From assembly GCF_000002985.6 (NCBI RefSeq), contig NC_003282.8, forward strand, positions 10,416,001 through 10,480,000: DNA of 64,000 nt. The letters run 5' to 3'. Below the pieces are notes generated by a model, which was not told the origin of the DNA, searched no databases, and saw nothing but the letters and a program-made list of their open reading frames with translations. Of the stretch, positions 13,010 to 26,200 are shown one piece after another. The translations under genes and the position numbers were made by a program. Numbering within the stretch: position 1 is the stretch's first letter; each line of letters starts with the position of its first letter. Source of the DNA: Caenorhabditis elegans. Taxonomy: Eukaryota; Nematoda; Chromadorea; Rhabditida; Rhabditidae.

Positions 13010-16000
13010 GATTTATAGAATCGTATCAAATTTAAACACCAACAATTATTATTAAAATTAAATATTAAAAACAATTAAAGCACCACATGCACCAGTCGAA
13101 AATAATCAATACCCCGTACTTTTCCACTCTTCAAAATGTTTTTATCTTATCATTGTTTTGTGATTTTCTATGACTTATGATATTGTTAAAGTTTAGAGTC
13201 ATTTTCTCGTGCTCACTGATCTTTCAAATGATGTGCTCACTTTTGATTCTGAATCATACGAACGACCAATACATAAGGGAATTAAGGAAAACAGACATAA
13301 TTTTTGGCATGACAAAAGAGTATTCAATTAGTGCAGAGCACAGCTTTTTGAGTCATTAGTCAGGAGGACTAAATATGTTTTAGCCACTTTTTGCCAAGTT
13401 GCTTCATTTTTTTTTCTTACTCGTCACGGATAAATGTAAAAATACAATTGCTAACATACGTATATAATGCTGTCAAAATTTAGTATTACCATATGGTTCT
13501 CAGTTTAAATTTACACTTCTTGAAACGATTTTTAAACTTTATTATAATTATTGTAATTATTATTGTGATTAGTTTTTAAAATTTCGAAAACCAGACTGAT
13601 CGGCAAGTGAAGAAAATTAATATTGGTTTGATACCAGTAGAATGTGGAAAAATATTTTAGAAACTCCATACTTGTTTTATTTGATAAAATATTATAAATC
13701 CAGCCCCACTCGTATAAGTATACGTTTCAATTTTTGTTTGCTTTTTAAGATTTATTTAGCAATTTATTTATTTTTAGTATGCACCTACTCAACGTGTTTA
13801 TGGACAGAACAAATGAACAAAGAATACTAATTTTTAAGTAACAGGGAAGAAAATATATTCTCATTTTTAGTATTTCAAAGTTTGCAGGACAGCTATTCTA
13901 AACCTTTTATTACTCATTTTTATAGATGAGGTTATGCTGTTTTATTAAATTCTTCAATTTGAAAATAAAATTGATATGAGAATAGGCTAGCATATAGTTT
14001 ATTGTTTTTAGGACAATGTGTTCTCAAAACGTGCCAAAATTAAATAAAACTAAAAGAAAAAATAGCAGTTCCCACGAAAACAGAAATCATTCTACATTTA
14101 CTATATTGTGGTTCTGACATAATTCTGTTTCTTACATTTTTTCTTTTTGCATTATTCATAGTATTCTGTAGTTTTATTTTTGTTGAAAATGATATCAATA
14201 ATACAGTAAGTTTTACGTAGACACAAACATTCCTGTCTCATTGCTTTCTAAAAACTTACACATGAATTTTCTTTTTTTTTTAAATTTATTTTCAGAACTT
14301 TCACAAAAATTTGATAAGAAACAAATTTAAAATTCCTAAACCTGTGAAAAATTTGAAAATACTGTTAGAGATCTAAATAAAAATGCGTAAATGACGTTTG
14401 TTCGTTGGTTCGCAACTATTTAGGAAGATTCATCTGATGTTGTAAAAACCCAAATTAGCTTTGTTTTTGATACTCACACAATTACCTCACATGATGACAT
14501 TTCAAGTTGGAAATAAATAATTTTTGCTAAATTACCGTCCACTTTTTCCCCCCAAATTATTCCTTCAATAGTTTTCAATCAGGCACTGATTCAAAAATGT
14601 TTCCTCGAATATATTCAGGTATTCAGAGATTGAATCGAAAAGTCAAGTCAATATTTCTCATTTTGTTATCTATTTAATCCTAACCTTAACCAGCTCACAA
14701 TCGGCTCAATCAGCTTTATAATGCTTTATTCAACACTATATAATGACGAGGTTGGATTAAAAGTTGAAGGATCAGGTAAATAATTAGGAATTATTTGTGC
14801 TCGTTTTTTGATCTTGACATTTCATTCAAAATTACAGGAGTAACGAGACCATTGTAATCTTTTCTAAACATTCCGCTCTCATCAATTATGCACTATTTAT
14901 CCCCCTCCTTTCATGACATGTTTTCTTCTGAGCTTTTCTCTTTTCTGCAGATAGAAAAAATAATCGTGCTTCCTGTTTCCTGTCCGTTTAAGGATTTATA
15001 ATTAGTAGGGAAAGTTCTAAAGGGCTCAAAGTTTAAAACAATGCCCACTTGCAAGTTCTGGGCAATTATTTTATTAGATTTAGTGATTTCTTCCTAGAAA
15101 GTATACTTTTGCTGAAATCGAGAACTGTACCTCGGAAAAAGCCTATAGAAGAACCTTTCATCTATTTTGCAGTAAAATTGAAGTTTTATCCGCAGCTGCC
15201 TAAATCTCAAAGTATCACATCATTTTTATTCAAAAATGACATTTCTTCCAACTCACTCTCCTTGTAACGTATAGTTGTGCCACAAAATATCGAGAATCCC
15301 ATTTTGTTTTGCACACAAGCTCAAATGAGTAGGGGTGTCATTACATTACAAATCCATCTTCTTACCCTTTTTTCCTCAGAAAACGACTCGATTACTTTTC
15401 TGCAAGAACATAGTTCTATTTATTCAATAAACTCGGCTGACAATGGTAAAAAGTAGCCGAGAACCATTATTTTATTTTGACTCAATAACACTTACAATCC
15501 AAGAAAAATAACTTTGGTTACTGCCGTCTTGCATGCAGTTGTCACGGTTTTTACACTTCGTCCCACAATTGATATATAATTTTTTAGAATTTTGTCTGTC
15601 TCCCAAGCTTGAATAGAAAAGTTCTAGACATACAATCAAATAAACCCTGATTTCCCGCTGTTAAATTCCGCCAATAATTTATTTGTTTTCATGTGAAAAT
15701 ACAAATTCTCTTCCTTCTTTTTTCATTGAGAGATCAGAACATTTATCACTTTATTACTCATTTCATCCTTTTGATGTATGATAAAAGCCAATGTCAACTA
15801 GTACATCCAACAGCAATTAGCACTTTCTTCCCAAAAAAGAGCTCTCTCTGGAGCACACATCCTCTATCCAATTAGAGTGTTGGACACTTTGGGCGTCAAC
15901 TCAAAATCTAAAAATATGATACTTTTCCTCTCATTTCAACGCTCGTTTAATACGGATTCCGTCACAATTTTCTGTATTTTTAGTAACAAATAGATGAGGC

Positions 16001-19000
16001 TTATGGAAATTAGGTAGAGCAATGGAATGACGCCATGTCTGCTTTCTTTTTTGTTCATCGTTGTGCATTTTGTATTCTATTTGTTTATATATGAATACAA
16101 ACGCCTAATATATAAGTTGATGGTTGCTGTTTGATATTAAAAACAAACATTTTTTTCATAAAAGACATATCACTTACAGTACTGTATTTTCCATGTGCCT
16201 TTCACCACGGAGAAATGCCAAAGTTAGGGAATCCAAGACTATGAATTGTGATAAACAATTATTTTTGGTGAAATCTTAGAAAATAAAAATAATTCAAAGT
16301 AAGTGCTAACGTACGAACTATCGTTAACTGACATTTTCAGTTCACGGAAGTTCGATGTCACCTGCCTAGATGCATATGTTTTAACCGAAATTATTTTTTT
16401 GAGTTCTGTACTTTTTCACGACAAACAAGTTTTTTAAAAATCATATCAAAATAGAACATCTGGAACCGTTAGTCTCCAATAAGATTGTTTTTGAGCCGAA
16501 CGTGCTTCTCAGCATAAAATATTATCTGCAGATATTTTATTTTTATTTTTGTGCAAACACTGGGCTCTTTTTTGTTTCCATGTGCACATATGCTTCATAT
16601 TTATTTTGCATTAAAAATGTAACTCAGATTGCAGATTGAATACCAAAAAACTATTCGTTGGTTTTTGTCACATGCCATATCATTTGAATTTGTAATTTCT
16701 TCATTAGTATTGCACCTAATTCTTTAACTTTAGCAGTTAGTTTTAAATATGCAAACTATTATAATAAAACTATAGCAAAAGGAAGAAACAAATATTTTGT
16801 CAGTTGATTATTGCTTGGCAAAATTTTCACCGATTTTTCATAAATTTTTTAAAGTAGAACAATTAGGTGCAAGGATATTTTTGCATTATTTGGATTTTCT
16901 TTAAAAAAAAACTGGGTTGTTGGCTACAATTTTTCTGGTAAGTGTTTTAAAAGGTGTACAAATTTTCCAATTTGAAGTTTGGAGCAGCCAAATTCTATAT
17001 TTTATGAGATCATTTGTCGTTTTCTATATTTTACAGAAGCTCGATCATTTCCTTGTAAACTTTGCCAACTCTTCCAAATATCATGCATAAATTATACCTT
17101 CCAGATTGTTGTTTGCTGCTACTTTTCACTCTATTATCGGTTTATTCTGTGACGTGACTAACTCCTGAATCACCAATTCTACTTGTCAGATACATGATTA
17201 TTATCTCACTAGAGAGCTCTTTTGATACTACGAATTTTCATCTACTTCTGTCTATCGACATTTACCTCGTATGATTGTTATTTCATGTCACAATAATTCT
17301 CTTCAATTCTTCTTCTTCTTCTGACAGCTTCATTTTTGACATCATCTGAATCTTGACAGGAGGGAGACACTCTGAAAATGTCTTCTGAATGCATTATTCG
17401 ATCTCAAACACTTCGTCTTCTTCTATTGTCTAGTTCCGTGTCGGGATTCATGGTTCACCGAGTTAAAAATTGATTTTGAATATGATAATGGATTCTTGAA
17501 AAATTCAAATTTTGTGTCGATGGCTGGTTTGTCAGTTTTCCAGCCCTAGTTTTGAAGTTCTGATCTTGAAGTGCCACATTATTTTGCAATATTTACTCTA
17601 CATTAAATATGGACCTTTGGGTTCAGAATATAGAACTTAGGACCAACCTTATGATATTTGTAACATGCTAGACAATGTGACATATTAATGTCTAATTCTA
17701 TTTCTGTATACATATTGAAACCTATTCTTTGAGGAAAAGATATCCTCATTCACTTCATGACGTCTTTTACACCGTTCTCGTCTCATCTCACAATAGGCTC
17801 CAATGCTCTTAGCCGGATGTTTCTTCTGAAGCCCTTTGGTGCTGGTTACACAAATTCATAAACATTTCTTTTCTGACAACTCTCACGTCTTCTATTCCCA
17901 TTCATCTCACTAATTACCTCTCTCCCTTCTAAAAAAGCTGCCAATTTCGAAACGTTTCCTTGAAAACTCTTTTATTTTCAATTGAAACCAGTTTGTTTTA
18001 TTGATTCACGTTCTGTTGGTTCCTGTTTGGAAAAAACTTTGAGAAATTCTCAAAATAAATTTCTGTTCGAAAAATTGGTGTGAAATAAATAATATATTAT
18101 TCTTTTGATAAAATACTAGACTAACAGTTCATAGAATTATACAACTTTTGTTTTACTTTTCGAACAATGAAATTCTGAACATTTTCTCATATCAAATATC
18201 TAATTATAATATATCAGACAGAACATTAAAAAAATCAGCAATAAAAGTAGGTAGTGGGCCACATTTGGCAGTTTTAGCCATTTTCAAAGATGCTACATTC
18301 TATGTTCAAATCCAACAATTTCCGAAAATTTCAGATTTTATAAAGTAAAAATTTTTTCAAATAAAAAAAAGAATTTTAAACTGATCGACTGTGCGGCCAC
18401 CCCTGTTTTAAAGCTAATAATTTCTTCAAGATTGCTTATAAAAAGTTTACATTTTGCTATTGTTTCTACTGATTTTTGATCTCCCTATCTCATCTTCCCA
18501 TTATCATATATTTATCGATGACTTTTCTCGAAAGTTGCTGGATAATCTCTTCTTGAAATTTCCATTAATTTGTTTATTGTCATGTTTACTAGGGAAATCT
18601 CATATATTCTTCTAAATTCTAACAAACATTGGAACATCGGGATATTGGTCAAGGATTTCAATTTTAATCTTATTAATCTATTTATTAATGTCAACACCCT
18701 CAAAATGCTTTCTTATAAATCCACGATGTTTTTAACGTACACAATACTCATTGGTTTTCATCTTTTACTTTTATCTTGAATTCAAAGTTCAGGTTCGAAT
18801 AAAAAAAACGTAATATTCAAATTGTGTGAGCACTCAAGCACCCACACCTGCTATCCAATTTTATTAATCCGATTTAAGAAAAAAACAGCTTCTAGGGTGG
18901 AGGAGGGATTTCTGTACTTTTACTCGCTTTTCACCATGATAGTTGGTAAACTTGATATATGTATGATCTGATTTGACTTATGTAATTTTTATTTCAAATG

Positions 19001-20690
19001 CGCTATTCAAAATAATTTTTAAGCGACATATCTGTTTGAAACTTGTTCAATACATATCTTAACAGTTTCGAGAAAAATTCCAGATTTACATTTGAAATGC
19101 TCAAAACGTTTTCGAAGATTTGAAACCACGACATTTTGAAGAATCATCAAGACTTTCGGAGAACTACCTACTCATGATATTACCCCTAGCAAAAAATAAT
19201 TGCAGTTTTGACAAAAGTGTGACTACCGACGTCTTTTGATCAATCATAACGCCCACTTATCAATAAAAAGTGCGTTTGAAAAAGGAAAAGTTTTCGGTAG
19301 ATTCTAGGCATTTCTAACTTTGTGAATATTTGTCTGATATTCATCATTCTTCATCATTCAGTGTGGCAAAACCTGAACACTCATTTATGAAAAATCAATT
19401 TTTCCGGACACGGTCTCTTTGAACACTTGATGATATAGAAGTTACCATAATATTTTTATTACAATAATAGCTTTAATTGATTATTAGGAAAATCCCGTTT
19501 TATGGCGAATTCAGGGCTATCGAACTGTTTCCGGTAAGCGCATTTTTTGGAATATTTTGCGGAAAACCTTTTTTTTTGGTTCGGCAATTTGGACACTTGA
19601 CGTATTTCGACATTCTCAGTTACTAAATCATCTCCCCATTAATGAAAACAACTTTATAAAAATACTCCGAAAATTTTCAACAAACATACAAATTCATCAA
19701 CAAGAAATATATGAACCTGCTTTCTCAATTAACGATCTAAATTTTAATGCGATATACTGCATAATTTTAAAATACTCTCACGAAAGAGTCCGTAGAATAT
19801 TCCAAACCTTCCGTTCCAATTTCCTTACACTTTTGCAATTTTCAATTCACAATTCACATTTTTCACATCCACTTTTAATGATGCGTTCGCTCGAAAGAAG
19901 TTTAAAATCGAATCTCTCGACAACTTCTCAACTTCATATGATCCCGCCCATTTTGTTCAGTTCACTCTTATTCAAACCAACTCTCTTCTCCTTCATATCT
20001 CTTGCCTCTCTCTTATTATTTAGTTGCATCCTTATTAATTTCTAATTTTTGATTCAAAACGCCTTCTTGTTTACTTCAAATTTCTTGAAATTCCTGGTCT
20101 TTTTGGAATTATTAATCATGAATTTATAATTTGTCTAAGAGTGTTAATCTAACGTTTTCTGAAAGTTTGTGTTACAGTTCTCATCTACATTGGCAACTTG
20201 TCCTTTTAAAATTCAATGGAACGTCATTCCTTTCTTATTTAATTATTAGTGCATCTAACTTTATAAATAGAAATATAAATTATTTCTTCCAAATTTGTCC
20301 TGACTGCAAACGAGCAGACAGGAAATCATCTACGTCTATGCTTTAATGTTCACTTCCACTTTTCTCATCGTTTATCAAATTTAAATATTAAGATATTTAT
20401 ATTGAAACGCAATCAGTAAAATGTATAGTTATATGGCGTGCGCTCATTTCCTCCAAATCTCTCTGGAGACGTTGTTCCATCCGACGTCATAATTGAAGGT
20501 GTCTGCCTTCTCTTTCCCACCCCCTCATAACTATCCTTGTCTTCTGCTTTATACGCTTCTTCTTCTTATCGACGTCGTCGGGTAATCGGAGCTAATTTTA
20601 ATGAATCACATACAGTGTAATTTGAGCCCGCTAACTTCGTCTTCTTTGACACATCTTCGTTTTCGTTTTTAGTACTCGGAAATATATATT
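13010..20690. other. 7.7 kb gene-free region upstream of ins-1
   Basis: This AT-rich interval lies between the divergently transcribed sugar transporter and ins-1. No frame in it has splice sites plus family resemblance. The longest, 19557-20045 (+), opens with TTG and is compositionally biased. From context it probably holds distal control sequence for ins-1, which is expressed in many neurons. I see no named motif, RNA gene or clear transposon. Confidence 0.55.
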
Positions 20691-20753
20691 TATAGGGCAT
20701 TTTTCAGTTCCTCACCGCTCTCAACAACGGGCCACACGCTACGACAGTACGCA
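20679..20753 (+). promoter_or_regulatory. ins-1 proximal promoter and probable trans-splice acceptor
   Basis: A TATA-like run (aaatatatatttatagg) at about 20680-20696 is followed by CATTTTTCAG ending near 20707, a good worm splice acceptor with no donor needed upstream. The ins-1 ATG comes about 47 bases later. Two GACGTC palindromes, which resemble bZIP half-site pairs, lie upstream near 20483 and 20571. SL1 trans-splicing at this acceptor is an inference. Confidence 0.45.
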
Positions 20754-21992
20754 ATGTACTGGTTTCGTCAAGTTTACAGGTGAGCTTATTTTGAATCTTG
20801 ACGTCGAAAAAGTCCAGACATTATTCATCTTTTACCCTGCATCTTAATTCGAATAATTTTTCCAGACCCTCGTTCTTCTTTGGCTTTCTCGCGATCCTTC
20901 TCCTCTCGTCGCCGACGCCTTCAGACGCATCGATTCGACTATGTGGATCACGTCTCACAACAACCCTTTTAGCAGTATGCCGGAATCAGCTGTGCACTGG
21001 ATTAACCGCTTTCAAACGTTAGTAATTCTCGATGGGGTCTCCGGGGGTGGAAAACCTTATGAAACATTCACGATGCTCAAAAAAGCTTTTTCTTCAAAGA
21101 TACCAATGTTGAAGTCCATATTAATGCACTTTTGAGATACCTACTGTTTGATAGATTTTGAGTTTTGATTGATGGTAATTAACTACGTCAAGCTTGTCAT
21201 TTGATAGTTGTCTAGAAAAAGAGAGATAATTATAACCACAAGACAATTTTAATGTTAGATTTTTTATATTGTAAGTCATGAGTGTTGAGAATACGTAGAC
21301 AAAAAACCAAATGGATGTTGTCACTTTTAAAGTTTGAAATAGGTTCTGAAGTTGAAAATCATTAAATGACGTATAATTATAATTCACTAATTTAGTCACT
21401 GAATTAGCTTGAAATCGAATAAAGTGCATATATATTCCAAAATAGAAGCAAGAGACAAAAATAAATCAAGTATTTATAAGTTAGGGACAATGAATAAGTT
21501 TTTGAAATGATTATGAAACTATTAAAAACACTGATAGACTATCAATTACTTGATTTTTGTGAGAAAAAAAAAACAAATTTGATACGGATTGAAATGATCA
21601 GACAATAAAAAAACCGAAACCACACATGACTCGTTCAGCAGAAGTATGGATTGAGCTCCACACAGCCACACCTCATATTTTGAATAGATTACAACTCAGA
21701 TCCATATTACAAAAAATATACAAACGCCTGTAGGCCTGTAGGCACAAGTAAACCTCTGTGTGTTCAATCAATATAATATATTTTGAAACTCCTCAGTATT
21801 TATTCTCCAATCAAAACTACAATCAAAATGTATTATTCAGGTTCCGCCGACCAATCCTATGCACCAACAACTCGCGATCTTTTTCACATTCACCACCAAC
21901 AAAAGCGAGGCGGAATTGCGACAGAATGTTGTGAGAAGCGATGTTCATTTGCATATCTCAAAACATTCTGCTGCAATCAGGACGATAATTGA
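20754..21992 (+). CDS. ins-1: Insulin-like peptide INS-1 precursor
   Basis: Three exons (20754-20779, 20866-21017, 21841-21992) encode 109 residues. The signal peptide is in the first ~30 (FFFGFLAILLLSSPTPSDA). The B chain follows (IRLCGSRLTTTLLAVCRNQLC). Then a Lys-Arg site, a connecting peptide (SADQSYAPTTRDLFHIHHQ), a second Lys-Arg site and an A chain starting GGIATECCEKRCS and ending LKTFCCNQDDN. Two dibasic sites around a C-peptide, as in vertebrate insulin, is an established special feature of INS-1 among worm insulins. The product is a secreted neuropeptide hormone acting on the DAF-2 receptor pathway (dauer entry, lifespan, learning), known from the literature. Its processing would need proprotein convertases and a carboxypeptidase such as EGL-21, whose gene ends this window. 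Confidence 0.97.
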
Positions 21993-23208
21993 TAACTTAT
22001 TCATCATATTTTCTCATCATCGGGTCTCGTGCGCTGCATTATTAGACTGCGCGGAGGCCTCTGATCAGGTCAATATCGTTGGCAGCTCACCGGACCCTAA
22101 CCTTTTCTTTTCTATCTGAAAATATTTGAATTGTTCTCTCCTCTCTTTGTTTTCTCTTCTCTGTCGTTGCCGTTTCCAATCTTTCTCTTTCTTGATAATA
22201 ATCCAAATTTTTAATTGCATAATATGACAATACAAAGTGATAATAGTGAAATTGCCTATCCTTCCTCTATTTCCCTGTCCAACAGTTTCTGGTCTTTATT
22301 AGTTTGCCACGATATATCTTTCAATCCAGTTTGACCTGATCTCAACTTCACAGTCGTCTGATGCATCCATTCTTTTTAAATTTGAAAAAAATAAATTTAA
22401 ATTTTGTTTCAATCTTAAACATTTTTTATCTTATGCATTATTAAATTGCGTAACTTATGAGAAAATCAACGAGTTTTACTAGTTTGACGTTCAAACATGC
22501 TGTCACATTTGTGATCAAATGTTGAACCTATTTATAGAAATAAATGGTATAAATTTTGAATGAATTTTTCAAGGTCGCCGATTTGCCGGAAATTTTCAAC
22601 TCTGGCAATTTGCCGGTTTGCCGATTTGCCGGAAATTTCAATTTCGGTAACTTACCTATTTGCTGGAAACTTCGACTCCTGCAATTTGCCGATTTACCAC
22701 TTTTCCGGAAAATTCGTCAATTTGCCAGTTTGCCGGCAATTCACCGGTTTTCCGATTTGCCGGAAATTTACAATTCCGGCAATTTACCGGTTTGACGATT
22801 TGCCGATTGACCAATTTGCCGGACTAACGGGCCTGTGGGCCCGCGAGCCCTTCGGGAATGGGGACTGTTTTAGAGAACTGGAAATATTAAAAGCTTTATA
22901 AATCAGGTGTTTTCTAATTGAAAGAAAAGTTGCATAGCAGGCTCCGGCCTGCCTATATCAAAAATAGTAAATATTTCCAAGTAGCTAGACTCTAATTGAT
23001 GATTATTGAACTTTCAAACTTCTGTTTCTTTTCCGCCCCCACTCCTCTAATGTTTCAACTGTCTCCTGCGTCTTCCGAAATTGGGAGAATGGTGGAGCAA
23101 ACAATTGCCACTGATAAGCCTCATTCAATTTGATAACATTTTTACTTTCTGTCTTTTTCTTTCGCTATATCAACGTACTACCTGCGTCAGAAAGTAGCAC
23201 AGTTCAAG
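21993..23208. other. Intergenic region with minisatellite
   Basis: This separates ins-1 from the TRPM gene. It contains the GCCGATTTGCCGG array (22556-22830), a short GC-rich tail to about 22960, and AT-rich spacer. The frames across the array, such as 22556-22901, are repeat translations and not genes. Confidence 0.65.
22556..22830. repeat. Minisatellite of GCCGATTTGCCGGAAATTT units
   Basis: Irregular tandem copies built from TTGCCGGAAATTT, CCGGCAATTT and TTGCCGGTTTGCCGATT, with both orientations of the GCCGG core. Copy length and phase vary, so this is a decayed array. It is followed by a GC-rich segment (cgggcctgtgggcccgcgag) and, near 22938, gcaggctccggcctgcc. It resembles a known class of dispersed worm repeat; no family name is assigned. 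Confidence 0.8.
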
Positions 23209-26200
23209 ATGAACCTCGACGTTCCATCCGGTCGTCGGAAAACTATCAAATTTAGAACAAGAAATTTTTCTATTGAGGATGATAAATATTGGGTAAGTCG
23301 GATAAGAATTTGAAAGTATGTACATAATGATTCTGCTCAATTACGCAAAAGAATTAAAACATTTTTAGATACAACCGTCACGATGCACTTCCGTAGATAT
23401 GTCGTCAAGGGAAATTATTAATAAGCTGAACGAAATGGAACAAGAAGTAAGAAATTTTTTTCGAAAGTTTGAAAAAATAATGATAGGATTTGATAAAAAT
23501 AGCGATTTTAATGGATCCAAAACTATATTATATACTATATTATATAAACAAAACTATTATGTAGATATTAGAAGTTTTAAACATTGATAACGGTTTCTAT
23601 GATGTTTTGTCAAAATATAAATAATTAGAATTTTAACTGCTTCCCTAATTCGTTTCAGGATATATTCTAGAAATTATCCAGCATTAATAAATAAACTATT
23701 GAACATTAATATAAACTTTAAAGGAGAAGCTGTTCATAACATATGATGTCATTGAACGTAATCCAAAGTTTGCAACGGTCGGTGGATCAATCTTTGAATT
23801 CATCAACAACACGATGCAACCTATTCTTAAATGTCATCTATCGCAAGTTAAAGACACAAACATGTTGCACTTAATCGCGTCTTCCTTCTTCAAAAGGTAT
23901 GTTAAGATTTCAGGGATTTTGGCGGTTGAAAAAGCAACTAAAGTGTAGCTCAGGAGCGATCTTCACGAGATTTGGGCTAAATGCGAGTATCCGATTTTTG
24001 CTGGGTTACTAGTGGTATGTTTGGAAATATTTAGAAGAAATAAAAAAACAAAAATGTACAGATTCTGACAATAGAAATATTATGATTTCTTCACAGTGTA
24101 AGGTTTTGAACGGGACTGTTAATTGCAAATTTTCTATTATTCTTTTATCTCGTTACTCTAATTTTATTACGGTTTCTACATAAAATAAATAAAACTAATC
24201 AACTACAAAAAAAGAATTAACTATTTTTTATACATATGTTTCCGGAGGCCATGAAACCTGGTATTTAGATCTTTCAAGTAATGTTTTGCACTTTTGAATA
24301 TTTCGATGAGATTCGAAGTTGTTTTTTTTCTTTATTTAAACTTAAAATTTTAACTAAAAGAAATCAGGAACAACAGAAGCCATTATTGCAGGTGTACGTC
24401 AGTGAAAAAATGAGGAAATTGTTTTCGGGACAACACGAGCCGGTCATTGCCGAAGCATTTGAAAAGATTCAAAAGTGAGTCAACTGTTTTTGTGAAAGGA
24501 AACCTAAAATTTGGATCTTAAATTGAAATTCTAAAATAGTTGAGAAGGACTGATTTATTTGAATTAGACATTGATCAAAGTTTGAAGTCAAATTTTCTTT
24601 TATTTAGAAATTAAAAATTGTTCATTACAAATTAAATTCAAACTTCTCTATCCCAGACTCCGATGTATCAAGTGTGAATTCGTCGTAATTTTCTTAAAAT
24701 TTCAGTTCGTTTGACGATGAATGCACTGCACTTCTAGATCAATGTTTTCATACAAGTGAACGAGACACTAGAGCTGTATTGGATACAAATTATCATTTAT
24801 TTATCCATACAGATGGATGCCCTTCAGTTGAAGAGGATATGGAAGTGATGGCATTAGCGTCGGCGGCGAAGGCAAAAGTTTGTTATTTGAGTGGGATTAG
24901 AAGTGATTTATGACTCGAATTGCAGAACTTCCTATCTCATCCAGCATGCCAACGAGAAATTGACTTTCGATGGCAGCCTGGTTTCAAATTAGGACAAGTG
25001 AGTTTTATGAGCAAAGCAGGATGTTTGTGAACTAAAAGGAATCAGAGAATAAATGGAAATTAGATGAGGGTGGAGAAATGTAACATGATATGAATCTTAT
25101 AGATCTTTTAATAATGGAACATTTCTGAACTACGAGAACTATGGTCAATTTTTCTTTAAAAAAAATGGAGGGAATCAATTTTTTAATAAATTTGTGCAAT
25201 AAGAATAAAACCAAAATTATATTTTCAAAACAAATATACATATTAACTGTATTCATAATATAATTATTCCTCGTAAAATTGTGACGGTTTCAGATGGCAT
25301 TCTTCTTATTTTTCTTTTTTCCGCCGTTGTTTTTCTTACGCGGAAAGCAGAGAATCAAGAAACGAGAAATCAAAACAATGATGTTGAAAATGGATCATTC
25401 TGGGAATATGACTTCTATTACTTATAGGTTTGAAAGTTCCAGTGAGGAAAAGTTTAAAACTACTCTTATGGTGCGAGAATAGTCACTTTAGTCATTTAAG
25501 CACCATGTAGTTTTAAATGTTTTCCCACTGTCGCTAGTTAACTGTCATCACAGTTATACGCAATGTTTCAATTAATTTCAGTAATTTTCTTATTCGAGTC
25601 TACAATTTCTATACATCTCCAAATGCAAAATATGTTATTCACACTCTTTTTCGGTTAATATACGTGATATTCTATGCATACGTTTTGATGACAATGACAC
25701 GAAAAACAATGGTTATGAATGAATTAGACGAGTTTTTGGATGAAATGGCTATTATAGTTTGGCAGTGTGCATATCTAACTGAAATGGCTGTATTGGTTTA
25801 TCAAAGAGTAAGAATTGCGAATATTATATCATGAAGTCAGCATTAAGACACATTCAGGGTTTCTATAATTGGGCTGAACGAAATACAGCTGATCTTTACC
25901 GTAACTATTTGGTTGCAATGACAATGATAGCCTGGTCTGTAGCTGTAATTGCTCCTCCAACATGGCCTATTCGAGCTTTTGCAATCATTTCTGCCGACTT
26001 ATTCTTTTATTTTTCTTTCGTTTTTGCAACTCTCCGACTCATGAAAATTGCAAATGTCGATGCATTTTTTGGTTCAATTGTCCTTATGATCAAGAAAATG
26101 GTAACATAAAACTGTCTGATTGACTTATCAAATATCAGATTACAGATTCCAATAATGGTCAAATTTATGTTTGTGTTTATGGTATTTTGGTTCACCTATG

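Noticed and set aside
19557-20045. Longest open frame in the ins-1 upstream region (162 codons, +)
   Set aside because: It opens with TTG, has biased Ser/Leu/Phe composition, no splice sites or domain, and fits a chance frame in AT-rich DNA.
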